Notes: generated by a model not told the origin, from the letters alone. 64,000 nt of DNA from Photobacterium alginatilyticum (GCF_009910675.1 NZ_RSEJ01000030.1:1-64000); one strand, 5' to 3'. Shown: positions 51,859-60,756, numbered from the stretch's first letter. Program-made: numbers and translations.

Positions 51859-53229
51859 ATGGAGTCTTTAGCCAGCCTTATCTCTGCAATAAACAGCCTG
51901 GTATGGGGTGTCCCCATGCTAGTGATGATACTCGGTGTCGGCATTTTCCTGACTGTCGGCCTGAAATTCATGCCTATTGTCAAACTGGGTTCCGGTTTTA
52001 AACTGCTGTGGTCAGGCCGTATCCCGGAGAAAGATGACGATAGCAAGGGTGAAATCAGCCCGTTCAATGCGCTAATGACCTCCCTTTCAGCCACCATAGG
52101 TACTGGTAACATAGCCGGTGTGGCAACGGCGATTTTTCTCGGCGGACCGGGCGCGCTGTTCTGGATGTGGTGTACGGCGCTTGTCGGGATGGCAACGAAG
52201 TTTGCAGAAGCCGTATGCGCTGTCCAATACCGTGAAACCGATGAAGACGGCAACCATGTCGGCGGCCCGATGTACTACATCAAAAACGGACTGAGCCGCA
52301 AATGGGCATGGCTAGGTACGGCCTTTGCCATTTTTGGCTCAATAGCTGGCTTTGGTATCGGTAATACCGTCCAGTCAAACTCCGTTGCTGCAGCAGTCGA
52401 TGCTAACTTCGGTATTCCTCCTATGGTATCGGGCCTGGCCATGATGATCCTGGTTGGGCTTGTACTCATGGGAGGGATAAAGCGTATTGCGGATGTCGCC
52501 GGTAAGTTGGTTCCGTTAATGGCTGCCTTCTATATTGCTTCTGGCTTGCTAATACTGGGCATGAACGCCTCTGAGATCCCGGCCGCATTTAGCCTAATCG
52601 TCAGCAGCGCATTTACACCCGTTGCCGCTCAAGGGGGATTTGCCGGAGCAGCAGTTTGGGCCGCCATCCGATTTGGTGTGGCCCGAGGGATCTTTTCCAA
52701 TGAAGCCGGTCTGGGAAGTGCACCGATTGCCCACGCAGCGGCGCAAACAAAGAACCCTGTCGCACAGGGGCTCGTGGCAATGCTGGGAACATTTATCGAT
52801 ACCATTGTGGTATGTAGTATCACCGGCCTCTCGATTGTGGTCTCGGGTGCCTGGCTTACCGGCGAAACGGGGGCAGCACTGACCTCGGCAGCATTTGCCT
52901 CCTCACTACCGGGGCTTGGCAATTATATCGTCGCTATAGCACTCTCAATCTTTGCCTTTACGACGATTCTGGGCTGGAGCTTCTACAGCGAAAAATGTAT
53001 CCAGTACCTATTTGGCGTAAAGGCAATTATTCCTTTCCGCGTACTGTGGATCATCGCGGTACCTATTGGTGCCACCAGCTCTCTCGAGTTCATCTGGTTA
53101 CTGGCCGATACATTGAATGCCATGATGGCAATCCCTAACTTGATCGCCCTGCTGCTGCTTAGCCCTGTCGTGTTTAAGCTGACCAAGGAGTATTTCGCCA
53201 GGGAGAAAGCCAGAGCCAAACAGAGCTAA
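51859..53229 (+). CDS. Sodium:alanine/glycine symporter (AGCS family)
   Basis: This is a 456-residue inner-membrane carrier of the alanine-or-glycine:cation symporter family, with about 11 membrane segments. AGCS signatures are visible: SALSATIGTGNIAGVATAI-like sequence in TSLSATIGTGNIAGVATAIF, GGPGALFWMWCTALVGMATKFAE, GGPMYYIKNGL, FGVARGIFSNEAGLGSAPIAHAAA and TTILGWSFYSEKC. It takes up alanine or glycine with sodium (or proton). GAAGAG precedes the ATG. It is a single gene, convergent with dsbD. Confidence 0.93.
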   Translation: MESLASLISAINSLVWGVPMLVMILGVGIFLTVGLKFMPIVKLGSGFKLLWSGRIPEKDDDSKGEISPFNALMTSLSATIGTGNIAGVATAIFLGGPGALFWMWCTALVGMATKFAEAVCAVQYRETDEDGNHVGGPMYYIKNGLSRKWAWLGTAFAIFGSIAGFGIGNTVQSNSVAAAVDANFGIPPMVSGLAMMILVGLVLMGGIKRIADVAGKLVPLMAAFYIASGLLILGMNASEIPAAFSLIVSSAFTPVAAQGGFAGAAVWAAIRFGVARGIFSNEAGLGSAPIAHAAAQTKNPVAQGLVAMLGTFIDTIVVCSITGLSIVVSGAWLTGETGAALTSAAFASSLPGLGNYIVAIALSIFAFTTILGWSFYSEKCIQYLFGVKAIIPFRVLWIIAVPIGATSSLEFIWLLADTLNAMMAIPNLIALLLLSPVVFKLTKEYFAREKARAKQS

Positions 53230-53259
53230 TCGAATCTATAAAACAAAGAAGCAACAACA

Positions 53260-53297
53260 AACAAGCCTAGCCACAATGTAATGTGACTAGGCTTGTT
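53260..53297. terminator. Bidirectional terminator between symporter and dsbD
   Basis: AACAAGCCTAG (53260-53270) and CTAGGCTTGTT (53287-53297) with inner CACA/TGTG form a long hairpin, with A/T runs both ways. Confidence 0.85.
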
Positions 53298-53333
53298 TTC
53301 GTTTATAGCACTCAAGGACAGTTATTTTGGTAT

Positions 53334-55160
53334 TTAGCTCTGTTGGCCGAGTTTGGCTATGTGAGCCAGGAACTGCTGTTTATCAAGCTCGCCAATCACT
53401 CTGAGTGATTTGATCTCGTTACCTTGACTATCGAAGAACAGGATTCCCGGCGGGCCGAATAAGTCTCTGGCAGATAACCATGCAGCCTGCTCGTCGGTAT
53501 TGGCTGTCACATCAAACTTCAGGCTATTAAAGCTCACCATCTTCGCCATCACTTCACTGTCTTGAAAGACATTCTTGTCCATGACTTTACATGACGCGCA
53601 CCAGTCAGCATACAGATCGACCATGGTGACAGATTGCCGAGGGTCCAAATTCTCTATGCCGCGTTCCAGTTCTGCCACTGCTGTGACTTTAGTGAACAGA
53701 CTTGCAGGAGCCGCTTGAGATGCCGGAACACCTCGACTTAATGAGCCTAGCGGATCAAGCGGGTCATCCGCTCCAGTCAGCATACCCACCAGCAGGATCA
53801 CGCCATATACCAACGAGATAAAGGACAGAGACTTAGTGGTTCGCTGCCAGCCACTTTGCGCCGCTTCCAGCGCCCCAAAGTGAATCGCGCTACCAATCAG
53901 TAGCAATGCCCAAAGTCCAAGCGTTGCCCAAGGAGCTACGAAACGACTCACCAGCAAAATAGCTACCGCCAGCAGCATGACACCGAAACACTGCTTCACC
54001 TTGACCATCCACGGTCCGCTTCTTGGCAGGAACTTTCCGCCCGAGGTACCAATTACCACCAGAGGCACGCCCATACCAAGCGCCAGCGTAAACAGAGTCG
54101 CTCCGCCGAGGACCCAGTCCTGCGTCGTAGACACGTACAGGAGTGCGCCTGCCAGCGGTGCCGAAATACACGGCGATACCACCAGCGCAGACACGGCCCC
54201 CATAACAAATACGGTGATCACCTTACCGCCAGTCAATCTCTGAGACTGACTGTTAAGCGCAACCTGAATACGCGAAGGCAGCTGCAGCTCGTAAAAACCG
54301 AACATCGACAGGGCGAGCAACACGAATAAGGCTGCAAACAAGGTCAGTACCCAGGTCTGCTGCATTGCAACCTGTAAGTTAAGGCCCTGCCCCAACGTCG
54401 CAGTCAGGGCACCCGCCGAGGCATAGCTTGTCGCCATCCCCAGCACATACGCCAGCGAGATACGAAAGCCTTTCCAGCCCGTCATCCCTTCACCCTGACC
54501 ACCAATAATACTGGACAGGATCGGGATCATCGGCAGTACACAAGGCGTTAATGACAGACCCAGCCCCAGAAGGAAAAACAGGCCCAGCGCCTGTAGCAGG
54601 CTGGCATTTTTCAATAACTCAGAAAGCCCCTGAGTATCGCTTGCCAATGAGGAGTCCAGTGATACTGGAGAAGGTTTTGACGGCTCAACAGATTGAGCCG
54701 CTGCCAAATCAAGCTTCTTCGTCTGAGGCAGGTAACACAAGCCATCATCAGCACAGCCCTGAAACCGGATTTTGGCTTCCCCCTGCCCCGTATATGGCAC
54801 GGTGATGGTCAGCGGGCGATGATACACTTTTACATCGCCAAAATTGGGATCCTGTTTTTGCTCGGCGGCAATTGAGTAGCGAGGCTCTCCCACTACCAGC
54901 GAATCGCTATTGGCCTTAAACGAAAAGCGTTTATGGTAAAGATAGTAGCCCTCTGCCGTATCGAAGGTTACCTGCAATGCCCTTCCATCAGCACCAGTGT
55001 CAGCATCAGAGACTAGCTGATATGAAAAAGGAAAAGCCTGCTCGACGGGCAGGAAGGATTTCTCTTCGCCAGCCTGCACGGCGAAACTCATGCACAAGGC
55101 AAATACTATTCCCGCAAACAAACGAAAAGCTTGCGGACTCAATTGGAAAATATGCGTCAT
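53334..55160 (-). CDS. dsbD: Thiol:disulfide interchange protein DsbD
   Basis: This is a 608-residue inner-membrane electron conduit from cytoplasmic thioredoxin to periplasmic thiols. The N-terminal exported domain has Cys in GCADDGLCYLP (about 132-139). The membrane domain has the redox pair in LTPCVLPMIP and VVSPCISAPLAGALL. The C-terminal thioredoxin domain has DWCASCK near residue 520. All six Cys are present. It is last in a five-gene operon with ApbE, DUF3570, DUF4266 and a TlpA-like protein; the ATG overlaps the apbE stop by 4 bases. Its operon place suggests dedicated service to this redox system rather than general housekeeping. Confidence 0.95.
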   Translation of the reverse strand: MTHIFQLSPQAFRLFAGIVFALCMSFAVQAGEEKSFLPVEQAFPFSYQLVSDADTGADGRALQVTFDTAEGYYLYHKRFSFKANSDSLVVGEPRYSIAAEQKQDPNFGDVKVYHRPLTITVPYTGQGEAKIRFQGCADDGLCYLPQTKKLDLAAAQSVEPSKPSPVSLDSSLASDTQGLSELLKNASLLQALGLFFLLGLGLSLTPCVLPMIPILSSIIGGQGEGMTGWKGFRISLAYVLGMATSYASAGALTATLGQGLNLQVAMQQTWVLTLFAALFVLLALSMFGFYELQLPSRIQVALNSQSQRLTGGKVITVFVMGAVSALVVSPCISAPLAGALLYVSTTQDWVLGGATLFTLALGMGVPLVVIGTSGGKFLPRSGPWMVKVKQCFGVMLLAVAILLVSRFVAPWATLGLWALLLIGSAIHFGALEAAQSGWQRTTKSLSFISLVYGVILLVGMLTGADDPLDPLGSLSRGVPASQAAPASLFTKVTAVAELERGIENLDPRQSVTMVDLYADWCASCKVMDKNVFQDSEVMAKMVSFNSLKFDVTANTDEQAAWLSARDLFGPPGILFFDSQGNEIKSLRVIGELDKQQFLAHIAKLGQQS

Positions 55161-56038
55161 TGATTTAGAAATTCTATGTCTTGGTGAACGGTAAGCTGGT
55201 CATCGACCAATGCGAAGCCCACTGATTCCGGCACTGATATTCTTGGGTCAATCGTCAGCGAAGTACTGAAAATACCGGCCTGAAGGGCAGTTTCAGCCAC
55301 CACAGTCGATGACAGAACGCGACGGTATGTTCCTTGCTCAGAAAGAATATGTGATGTTTCCTGATCACTGAACTGATAGCGTCGGGCATAGTGCGCCGAG
55401 GTTGTCAGGGCCTGCTCCCGCAACGGTAGTGCGAAAATAGGCTGTGACGGATCTTTGGGATTGAGCACGGCCACAACAAAGTCACTGCCATCAGGCTTTC
55501 CGCCTGATACGCGAATATCACCACCGAAGTTGATCAGTACACCGCTCGCATTATGCTTAGTCGCGATGTCGATAGCCTGATCAACAGCTACTTCCTTTAT
55601 CACCCCGCCCAGATCGATACGGGTTTGTGAACAGGCAAAGTTAAGCTTGCTCTCTTCCAGGCTCCAGGATGATAGTCCCATATAAGGTTGGGCAAATTGG
55701 TAGGCCTCTTCCCGGCTTACTGAACCACCTGTTTGCTGGAAGGCTTTTACAGTTCCGATCGTGATATCGAAAATGCCATTGGTCGCGATGCTGTGTTCGC
55801 GGACCTTAGTGAGCACCGACAACGTCTCGTCATCAATTTCAACACTATCTGCCTTTCGCTGATTAATCTGAGCTGACAGCACTGAACCTGAATCATAGAA
55901 GTTAAACTTACTTTCCAAACGGCGGGTATTGGCTTCAATGGCCTGTGCGATTTGCGCCGGTTCCGGCGCAAAAATCATCACTTCACAGGGTACTGTCATC
56001 GCCATAAAACGGTGACTAAAAGGCTGGTTAGTACTCAT
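55157..56038 (-). CDS. apbE: ApbE FAD:protein FMN transferase
   Basis: This 293-residue enzyme attaches FMN to a Ser or Thr of exported proteins. The start ATG at 56038 overlaps the end of the DUF3570 gene by 11 bases; a longer frame would run into that gene. Family features are RFMAMTVPCEVMIF, FNFYDSGSVLSAQIN, RIDLGGVIKEVAVDQAID, LINFGGDIRVSGGKPDG, and TSAHYARRYQF in place of the usual SGxYxR. No lipobox or clear signal peptide is seen at this start, which leaves its location (cytoplasmic or periplasmic) uncertain. The operon partner DUF3570 carries a fitting target motif. Confidence 0.9.
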   Translation of the reverse strand: MSTNQPFSHRFMAMTVPCEVMIFAPEPAQIAQAIEANTRRLESKFNFYDSGSVLSAQINQRKADSVEIDDETLSVLTKVREHSIATNGIFDITIGTVKAFQQTGGSVSREEAYQFAQPYMGLSSWSLEESKLNFACSQTRIDLGGVIKEVAVDQAIDIATKHNASGVLINFGGDIRVSGGKPDGSDFVVAVLNPKDPSQPIFALPLREQALTTSAHYARRYQFSDQETSHILSEQGTYRRVLSSTVVAETALQAGIFSTSLTIDPRISVPESVGFALVDDQLTVHQDIEFLNQ

Positions 56039-57254
56039 AGGTTGCACCCAGTACCCACCAGCGGCTTTCATAGCCATTACTCTGCTCGTAATAGGCGGCA
56101 AGTGCATTTAGGCGCCACTGCGAAGAGACTTTGAGGCTTAGGCCAAGCTCATAGGCATTGGCATTGAAATCGCCCAAGCGAAGATCCGAGGTCGCATAAC
56201 CCGTGGCCGCAAACGTTGGATCCTTCTCGGACGGATCACGGTAGAAGTCAGCACCTTGCTGGTTATACCAAAAGTATCCCGGTGCCAAGGTCAGCCACTC
56301 AGTGATCGTGATATTCATCTTGCCGCCGATCTGATGGGAGCTGACTCCCCAGTCATCAACGAAAAACTTATAACGCGGGCGCACAACAATGCGCGAATTG
56401 ACATTATAAAATGCCTGCACGTTTAACCCGCCGGAAAGCCGGGTATCCGGGCGGGAGTCCTGACCAAGAAAGACTTCATCATCACCAATCTGACCGTCAC
56501 CGTTAATATCAACCTCTCGCAATACCGTCAGGTAATGATTGCTCAGATAACCGCTTCGATAGCCTGAATACAGGGTAAAGGTGGTGTAAAAGTTCGGCGT
56601 AAAGACCTGAGATAGCCCCGCTTCAAAGCTACCGGTAAAGATATCTTCCCATTCCTGTGTATTGCTAAAATTGCTGTACTCCTGAAAGGCAAGCGTTTTA
56701 TCAAACAGAACAGAGCCGCCTAATGTGTAGGAACGGTTTTTCCGGCTATCGGCATAGAAAAGCACCTGGGCATTGGTGCCGATGCTTTCATAGTCTTCTT
56801 CCGTTGAGAAGTTAGCACCGAATGTCCACTCGTTACGCTTGCTGTCTCGGTAGGTCAGGCTTGCTGCTGCGGATTTACGCTTATCTTCCAGCTCAAAAGG
56901 CTGAATCGCATAGGCATCCCGATAAGGATCATAGCCGGCCCGAATGACTTCGGTTGTTGCTGCCTGCGCCGCTTCCGTCCGGCGATTACGCTCGATCAAG
57001 TCCTCGTTCCCGGCACTCGGTGTAGTCGGCCCCCAGGCCGGAGAAGCGCCGGAAACTGAGTCATAACCAACTTCGCCATTCAGGGTCCAGTCCAGACCGA
57101 AATTCTTCTCGAATGAGACTATGTTATCGGCAGCCTTGACTTTATCGCCATACTCTTCGAAATTCATGTGATGGACCGAAATATGGTCAGCGGCCGCTGC
57201 TGAGCCTGCCATCGCAACAGTCCCAAGCAGCGTCAAAGGTAATTTATTCTTCAT
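56028..57254 (-). CDS. DUF3570 outer-membrane beta-barrel protein with a flavinylation-type motif
   Basis: This is a 408-residue exported protein with signal peptide MKNKLPLTLLGTVAMAGSAAAA. It is followed by alternating beta-strands typical of an outer-membrane barrel and ends YEY. At residues 65-71 it has DSVSGAS, which fits the ApbE target consensus Dxx[ST]GA[ST] known from NqrB, NqrC and RnfG; Ser71 would carry the FMN. A calcium-like loop DINGDGQIGDDE lies near residue 250. It sits directly before apbE (11-base overlap). DUF3570 proteins are known by family only; a redox or electron-transfer role is inferred from the motif and operon. Confidence 0.85.
   Translation of the reverse strand: MKNKLPLTLLGTVAMAGSAAAADHISVHHMNFEEYGDKVKAADNIVSFEKNFGLDWTLNGEVGYDSVSGASPAWGPTTPSAGNEDLIERNRRTEAAQAATTEVIRAGYDPYRDAYAIQPFELEDKRKSAAASLTYRDSKRNEWTFGANFSTEEDYESIGTNAQVLFYADSRKNRSYTLGGSVLFDKTLAFQEYSNFSNTQEWEDIFTGSFEAGLSQVFTPNFYTTFTLYSGYRSGYLSNHYLTVLREVDINGDGQIGDDEVFLGQDSRPDTRLSGGLNVQAFYNVNSRIVVRPRYKFFVDDWGVSSHQIGGKMNITITEWLTLAPGYFWYNQQGADFYRDPSEKDPTFAATGYATSDLRLGDFNANAYELGLSLKVSSQWRLNALAAYYEQSNGYESRWWVLGATYEY
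57042..57062 (-). other. Codons of the DSVSGAS motif in the DUF3570 protein
   Basis: Residues 65-71 of the DUF3570 protein. Asp65, Ser68, Gly69, Ala70 and Ser71 fit the consensus of ApbE-type FMN attachment. The adjacent gene is apbE. The modification is predicted, not shown. Confidence 0.6.
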
Positions 57255-57272
57255 TGTTTTTCTTGCTTATTA

Positions 57273-57956
57273 TTAGTTACAGCCACAACCACCGCCGCCG
57301 ACACCATTGCCGCCGACAGATCCCTGCTTGTATGAAAATACTTTTTCTGAAAACACATCAAACTCAGGCACCACACCACCGGGTTTCATTTCTTTTTTCG
57401 CCAGTGTGCCTTTTTGCCATGGCTTAACCGGTTTAATACCCAGCCAGTCATCAATAAATGACAACAGCGACTCATCCTCTTCTTTCGCATTGGATTTAGC
57501 TGATGCCTTGACGATCGGCGCAATTTTCTTGGGTTGCGGTTTAGTTGCCGCAACCGTTGGCTCGGCTTTGACAACCGGTAATACTGTTTTAGGCTTTGGT
57601 TTGCTCGCCACCACAACTTGTTCAACAGGCGGCTTTGGTTTAGCTACCGGTGAAGTTACCTTAGCTTTAGGGGCAGGTGTAGGTTTAGCTTTCGACGTAG
57701 ACTTTGGTATAGATTTCGGCGTAGCAGCCGCTACTACAGGCTTGGCCGCAGGTTCTAACGTCAACGTATTCGCTGATGGTTTCACCAGCTCAATATTCCG
57801 GCGCAGTCCGACGCCATATTCCTGGCTGCTATATACCGTCGATGACACCGACTCAGACTGTTGATACAAAGAAGATTCAGCATCGGCCGCATGAACATTC
57901 ATGCAGGCCATTGCGGCGGTTCCTATCGCCAATACGTAACAGGATTGCTTGATCAT
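57273..57956 (-). CDS. Exported Pro/Lys/Ala-linker protein with C-terminal DUF4266 domain
   Basis: This is a 227-residue exported protein. Signal peptide MIKQSCYVLAIGTAAMACMNVHA is followed by a polar segment and a long low-complexity linker of Pro, Lys, Ala and Val (about residues 65-155, with KPTPAPKAKV and SKPKPKTVLP). The C-terminal 50 residues are a DUF4266 unit: VKPWQKGTLAKKEM and the closing GGNGVGGGGCGCN. DUF4266 proteins are usually small and lipid-anchored; here the same end is carried on a TonB-like linker that could span the periplasm. Its start overlaps the tlpA-like stop by 4 bases. The two adjacent Cys of CGC are the only Cys of the mature protein. Confidence 0.8.
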   Translation of the reverse strand: MIKQSCYVLAIGTAAMACMNVHAADAESSLYQQSESVSSTVYSSQEYGVGLRRNIELVKPSANTLTLEPAAKPVVAAATPKSIPKSTSKAKPTPAPKAKVTSPVAKPKPPVEQVVVASKPKPKTVLPVVKAEPTVAATKPQPKKIAPIVKASAKSNAKEEDESLLSFIDDWLGIKPVKPWQKGTLAKKEMKPGGVVPEFDVFSEKVFSYKQGSVGGNGVGGGGCGCN

Positions 57957-58423
57957 AGCGCCAGCCCTAGTTCCTTAAGATCATCCATGATGACCTGACC
58001 GATATGGTTGATAGCACCATATCGAACCTTCAACACCTTGCCTTGATACACGTAGTAAAGTGCAGGCATGCCGATAGGCTGGAAATCTTCCACCAGGGTT
58101 TGCTCAGGATCGTTAACGACAGGAAATATTAGCCCTAGCTCCTGCTGAAAAGCCTTAGCCACTTCGACATCTTCATCGACATCGACGCCCAATACCGCCA
58201 CCTGGCTGGCATCAAGCTGCTGAGCCAGTTGGTTCACTTCAGGAAGCTCTTCACGACATGACACACACCACTCGGCAAAGAAATCGATAATCGTCACGGC
58301 TTCCGGGTTTAGCCCTAATTGTTGTTGAGCAAACGGCGACAGCGAATCGCCTTGCTGGTAGGCCTGAGCATTTGCCGAAAGCAAGATTGCCAAGGCAACC
58401 AACCATTTTTTAAACATAAACAC
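57953..58423 (-). CDS. TlpA-like periplasmic thioredoxin
   Basis: This is a 156-residue exported thioredoxin-fold protein. Signal peptide ends NAQA; the redox motif WCVSC is at Cys53 and Cys56, with FFAEW before it and the cis-Pro loop IGMPALYYV later. It resembles TlpA/ResA-type reductases that get electrons from DsbD. It heads the operon that also encodes the CGC-ended DUF4266 protein, a DUF3570 barrel, ApbE and DsbD. A likely job is keeping Cys of the DUF4266 protein reduced. Confidence 0.88.
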   Translation of the reverse strand: MFMFKKWLVALAILLSANAQAYQQGDSLSPFAQQQLGLNPEAVTIIDFFAEWCVSCREELPEVNQLAQQLDASQVAVLGVDVDEDVEVAKAFQQELGLIFPVVNDPEQTLVEDFQPIGMPALYYVYQGKVLKVRYGAINHIGQVIMDDLKELGLAL

Positions 58424-58440
58424 CTCTGAAAAAGCAATTG

Positions 58441-58474
58441 ATTGGTATTTTTATTTATATTTACGGCTACCAAT
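58441..58474. promoter_or_regulatory. Inverted repeat between tadG and the redox operon
   Basis: ATTGGTA (58441-58447) and TACCAAT (58468-58474) are perfect 7-base arms around 20 bases. It lies in the 78-base spacer between the tad genes and the TlpA-like gene. It could be an operator or a weak terminator; it is not enough to show that the two operons are separate. Confidence 0.35.
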
Positions 58475-58501
58475 ACTGACCGTTACTAATTCACTTATGG
58501 A

Positions 58502-59728
58502 TCACTTCCCGAGAACAATGCGGGTACTGGTCTCTAGCTGAAGTGCAGAACGAAAATAAGCTTCGAGATCAGCGGTATTGTTCGCGTCATACACAAGATC
58601 GCCACGACCAGTACATTTACGGAACTGCTCCAGCCTTGAATCATCGACACCAAAACCGATAAAGCTCATCTCAATCCCAAGATCCTGCCTGATCACATTG
58701 CACAGATCTGCCTCAATTAATTCATCAAGATATTCCGGATAACGAGGAGAATCCTTACCATCAGTAAACAACACCAAACGCTGGGCAGGCTTGATAGCAT
58801 GCAACGCCTCAACCTCCCATTCCTGCTGCCATTTTTCAGTCAAAGTACGTACCCCCCAAATCAACCCCTGATAGGAAGCTGTACTTGAACCACTGGTTTT
58901 CAATTCAGCGACATAGCTTTTCAACTGACTCAAATCACCGGTCAGCGGCAAAATGGTGGCTGTTTCACTACACCGATCGAGCCAAGGGCCAGGGGTAACA
59001 TCTCGCATAGACAGAGTGGCAGCCGGTGAATCTAGGTCATCAACCGTTTTCTCCGGATCCCAGCGTCCAGCTGTATAAGACAACCCATCGACACATTTGG
59101 CCTTATTTAATGATCTTGAATACCAAGGCGCATCCTTGACCGTCACACCGGTTTGAAATGGCACAATAGAAAAGCGCACCTGGCTATTTAGCGAGTTAAT
59201 ATCCTCAATCACATCGGTAATAATTTGTTTAAGCTGCGGCAGCTTTTTAACCATCGATCCTGAGATATCAAGAACCAAAGAAAACTCCGTCGGTTGACTC
59301 GACACACTTGCCACCAGCCTTGATGTAGAAACACTACTGGCATGAACTTGCTTTCCACTCTCTACAGCAGCTGGCAATACCTCTGGCATCAGAGGTTCAA
59401 AGCTATATTGCGTCGACACATGGCAACCGTTTTGTGTATCCATTTGGCTACTCGCCGGAACAGCATCAGGTACAAACACCGGACGGTAGTAGTCTAAATA
59501 GTTCCGAGCCATAGTACTTGAGCCTTGCTGCTGATAGGCACAGACAATAGAGGCCGCATCTGAAGCCTGACCTGCACGCACAAGAGCCTGGGTATACATC
59601 GAGAAGAGTACCGCCATCGACATCACTGCAAGCAATACGGGCAACAACATCACAAACGTCAACGAGATGGCACCACGCTGCTTAGAAAGCACAGAAAATT
59701 CGGCGCATTGACCAAAGCGACTAGTCAT
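58502..59728 (-). CDS. tadG: TadG-like pilus assembly protein with von Willebrand A domain
   Basis: This is a 408-residue Tad pilus envelope protein. The N-terminal membrane segment (GAISLTFVMLLPVLLAVMSMAVLF) is preceded by a TadE-like start. The VWA domain follows, with the MIDAS metal motif DISGSM at Asp154-Met159 and an Asp-rich FTDGKDSPRYP later, which fits a metal-dependent adhesion or scaffold role. It starts within the stop of the previous tad gene (8-base overlap) and is last of the visible tad genes. Confidence 0.85.
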   Translation of the reverse strand: MTSRFGQCAEFSVLSKQRGAISLTFVMLLPVLLAVMSMAVLFSMYTQALVRAGQASDAASIVCAYQQQGSSTMARNYLDYYRPVFVPDAVPASSQMDTQNGCHVSTQYSFEPLMPEVLPAAVESGKQVHASSVSTSRLVASVSSQPTEFSLVLDISGSMVKKLPQLKQIITDVIEDINSLNSQVRFSIVPFQTGVTVKDAPWYSRSLNKAKCVDGLSYTAGRWDPEKTVDDLDSPAATLSMRDVTPGPWLDRCSETATILPLTGDLSQLKSYVAELKTSGSSTASYQGLIWGVRTLTEKWQQEWEVEALHAIKPAQRLVLFTDGKDSPRYPEYLDELIEADLCNVIRQDLGIEMSFIGFGVDDSRLEQFRKCTGRGDLVYDANNTADLEAYFRSALQLETSTRIVLGK

Positions 59729-60332
59729 ACTGCCTCCCGATCAATACTGCTGAACTGTTGTAATAGCGTTCGGCAAAGTCTCGAACGAAGACCGGATAAA
59801 CACTTCCCGTCAGCGACGGCAGCGATGTCAGGCATACTGACACCTGAAACAAATCCGGACGCAGGCCGTTGTTCAAACCCGAAACCGTGCCAACCGGTGC
59901 CAATGAGGTTAATTGAGTTAGCTTCTGTTGAGCCTGACAAGATGCACCGGCACTTTCTGAAAAATACAAAGCACCGGCACTCCCTTGTTTTAACTGCTCC
60001 AACTGAATACCGACTTCTACTGAGGACGAGTTCGCGCCAGTCTGAAAGTGTCGTTCGGCAACAACACGCAAAGCATCAGCAATCTGAGGCGTAATGATGC
60101 CGCCAGAGCCGGACAGATCAAACTCTAGACGTTCACTGGCTACAACTGATGTCAGTGAGTAGGCAAGCTGGTCCAGCTTGGTTTTCAGGCTCAAACCGTG
60201 GCCGATTTTTACCGCAAACACGACCAGCACCATCAAGATGAGTGCAATCACAGGCAACTCAATCACACTGCTGCCACGCTGTTTACCCAAGGAGGCCGTT
60301 GAACGAGCGGGCATGGTTTTAACTTCTTTCAT
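59721..60332 (-). CDS. tadF: TadF-like minor pseudopilin
   Basis: This is a 203-residue protein with an N-terminal hydrophobic segment GSSVIELPVIALILMVLVVFAVK, similar to the TadE class of minor pseudopilins cut by the prepilin peptidase TadV. The Glu in VIEL would be the position +5-type residue. The ATG at 60332 overlaps the tadE stop by 14 bases; a second ATG six codons on is also possible. The rest is soluble with two Cys (GASCQAQQ, VSVCLTS). Confidence 0.8.
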   Translation of the reverse strand: MKEVKTMPARSTASLGKQRGSSVIELPVIALILMVLVVFAVKIGHGLSLKTKLDQLAYSLTSVVASERLEFDLSGSGGIITPQIADALRVVAERHFQTGANSSSVEVGIQLEQLKQGSAGALYFSESAGASCQAQQKLTQLTSLAPVGTVSGLNNGLRPDLFQVSVCLTSLPSLTGSVYPVFVRDFAERYYNSSAVLIGRQYD

Positions 60333-60756
60333 GAGCCACCAACATCTTTCGCTCAAACGTCGTCAAACGATCAAAGCCTTCAGCCCAACCGTCGATAAGC
60401 AACACCTGATAGGGATAACTCACGCTATACTCGGCAAATGGCTGCCGAGTATAGGTCGATGAGCCCACATTATTTTTCAGCGCCTCCAGCGAATCGTAAT
60501 ACGTCGCTTCAATCTGGAGACGGCTGCTATCTACCATCGGAAAGTCTTGTTTAGCCAAAACGGCCTGCATCGACCTGACGACATTTTCATGATCGTTAAC
60601 GTGAACAGTCTTGCGAGTTGCTGTCGCCAGGGCGACATCCAGCATATTGCCGGTCATCATGAAACGGCAAGTTTCAATCACCACCAGCACCATGACGAAA
60701 AAAGGCAGGAAGGTAACAGCAAACTCTATCGTTATATTTCCCTGCTGACGAGCCAT
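60319..60756 (-). CDS. tadE: TadE-like minor pseudopilin
   Basis: This is a 145-residue protein with an N-terminal prepilin-type start, QQGNITIEFAVTFLPFFVMVLVVIETCRF, typical of TadE (Gly before the hydrophobic stretch and Glu at +5). ATG 60756 shares one base with the tadD stop (TGATG). TadE is a minor pilin-like part of Flp pilus biogenesis. No other domain was seen. Confidence 0.85.
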   Translation of the reverse strand: MARQQGNITIEFAVTFLPFFVMVLVVIETCRFMMTGNMLDVALATATRKTVHVNDHENVVRSMQAVLAKQDFPMVDSSRLQIEATYYDSLEALKNNVGSSTYTRQPFAEYSVSYPYQVLLIDGWAEGFDRLTTFERKMLVAHERS

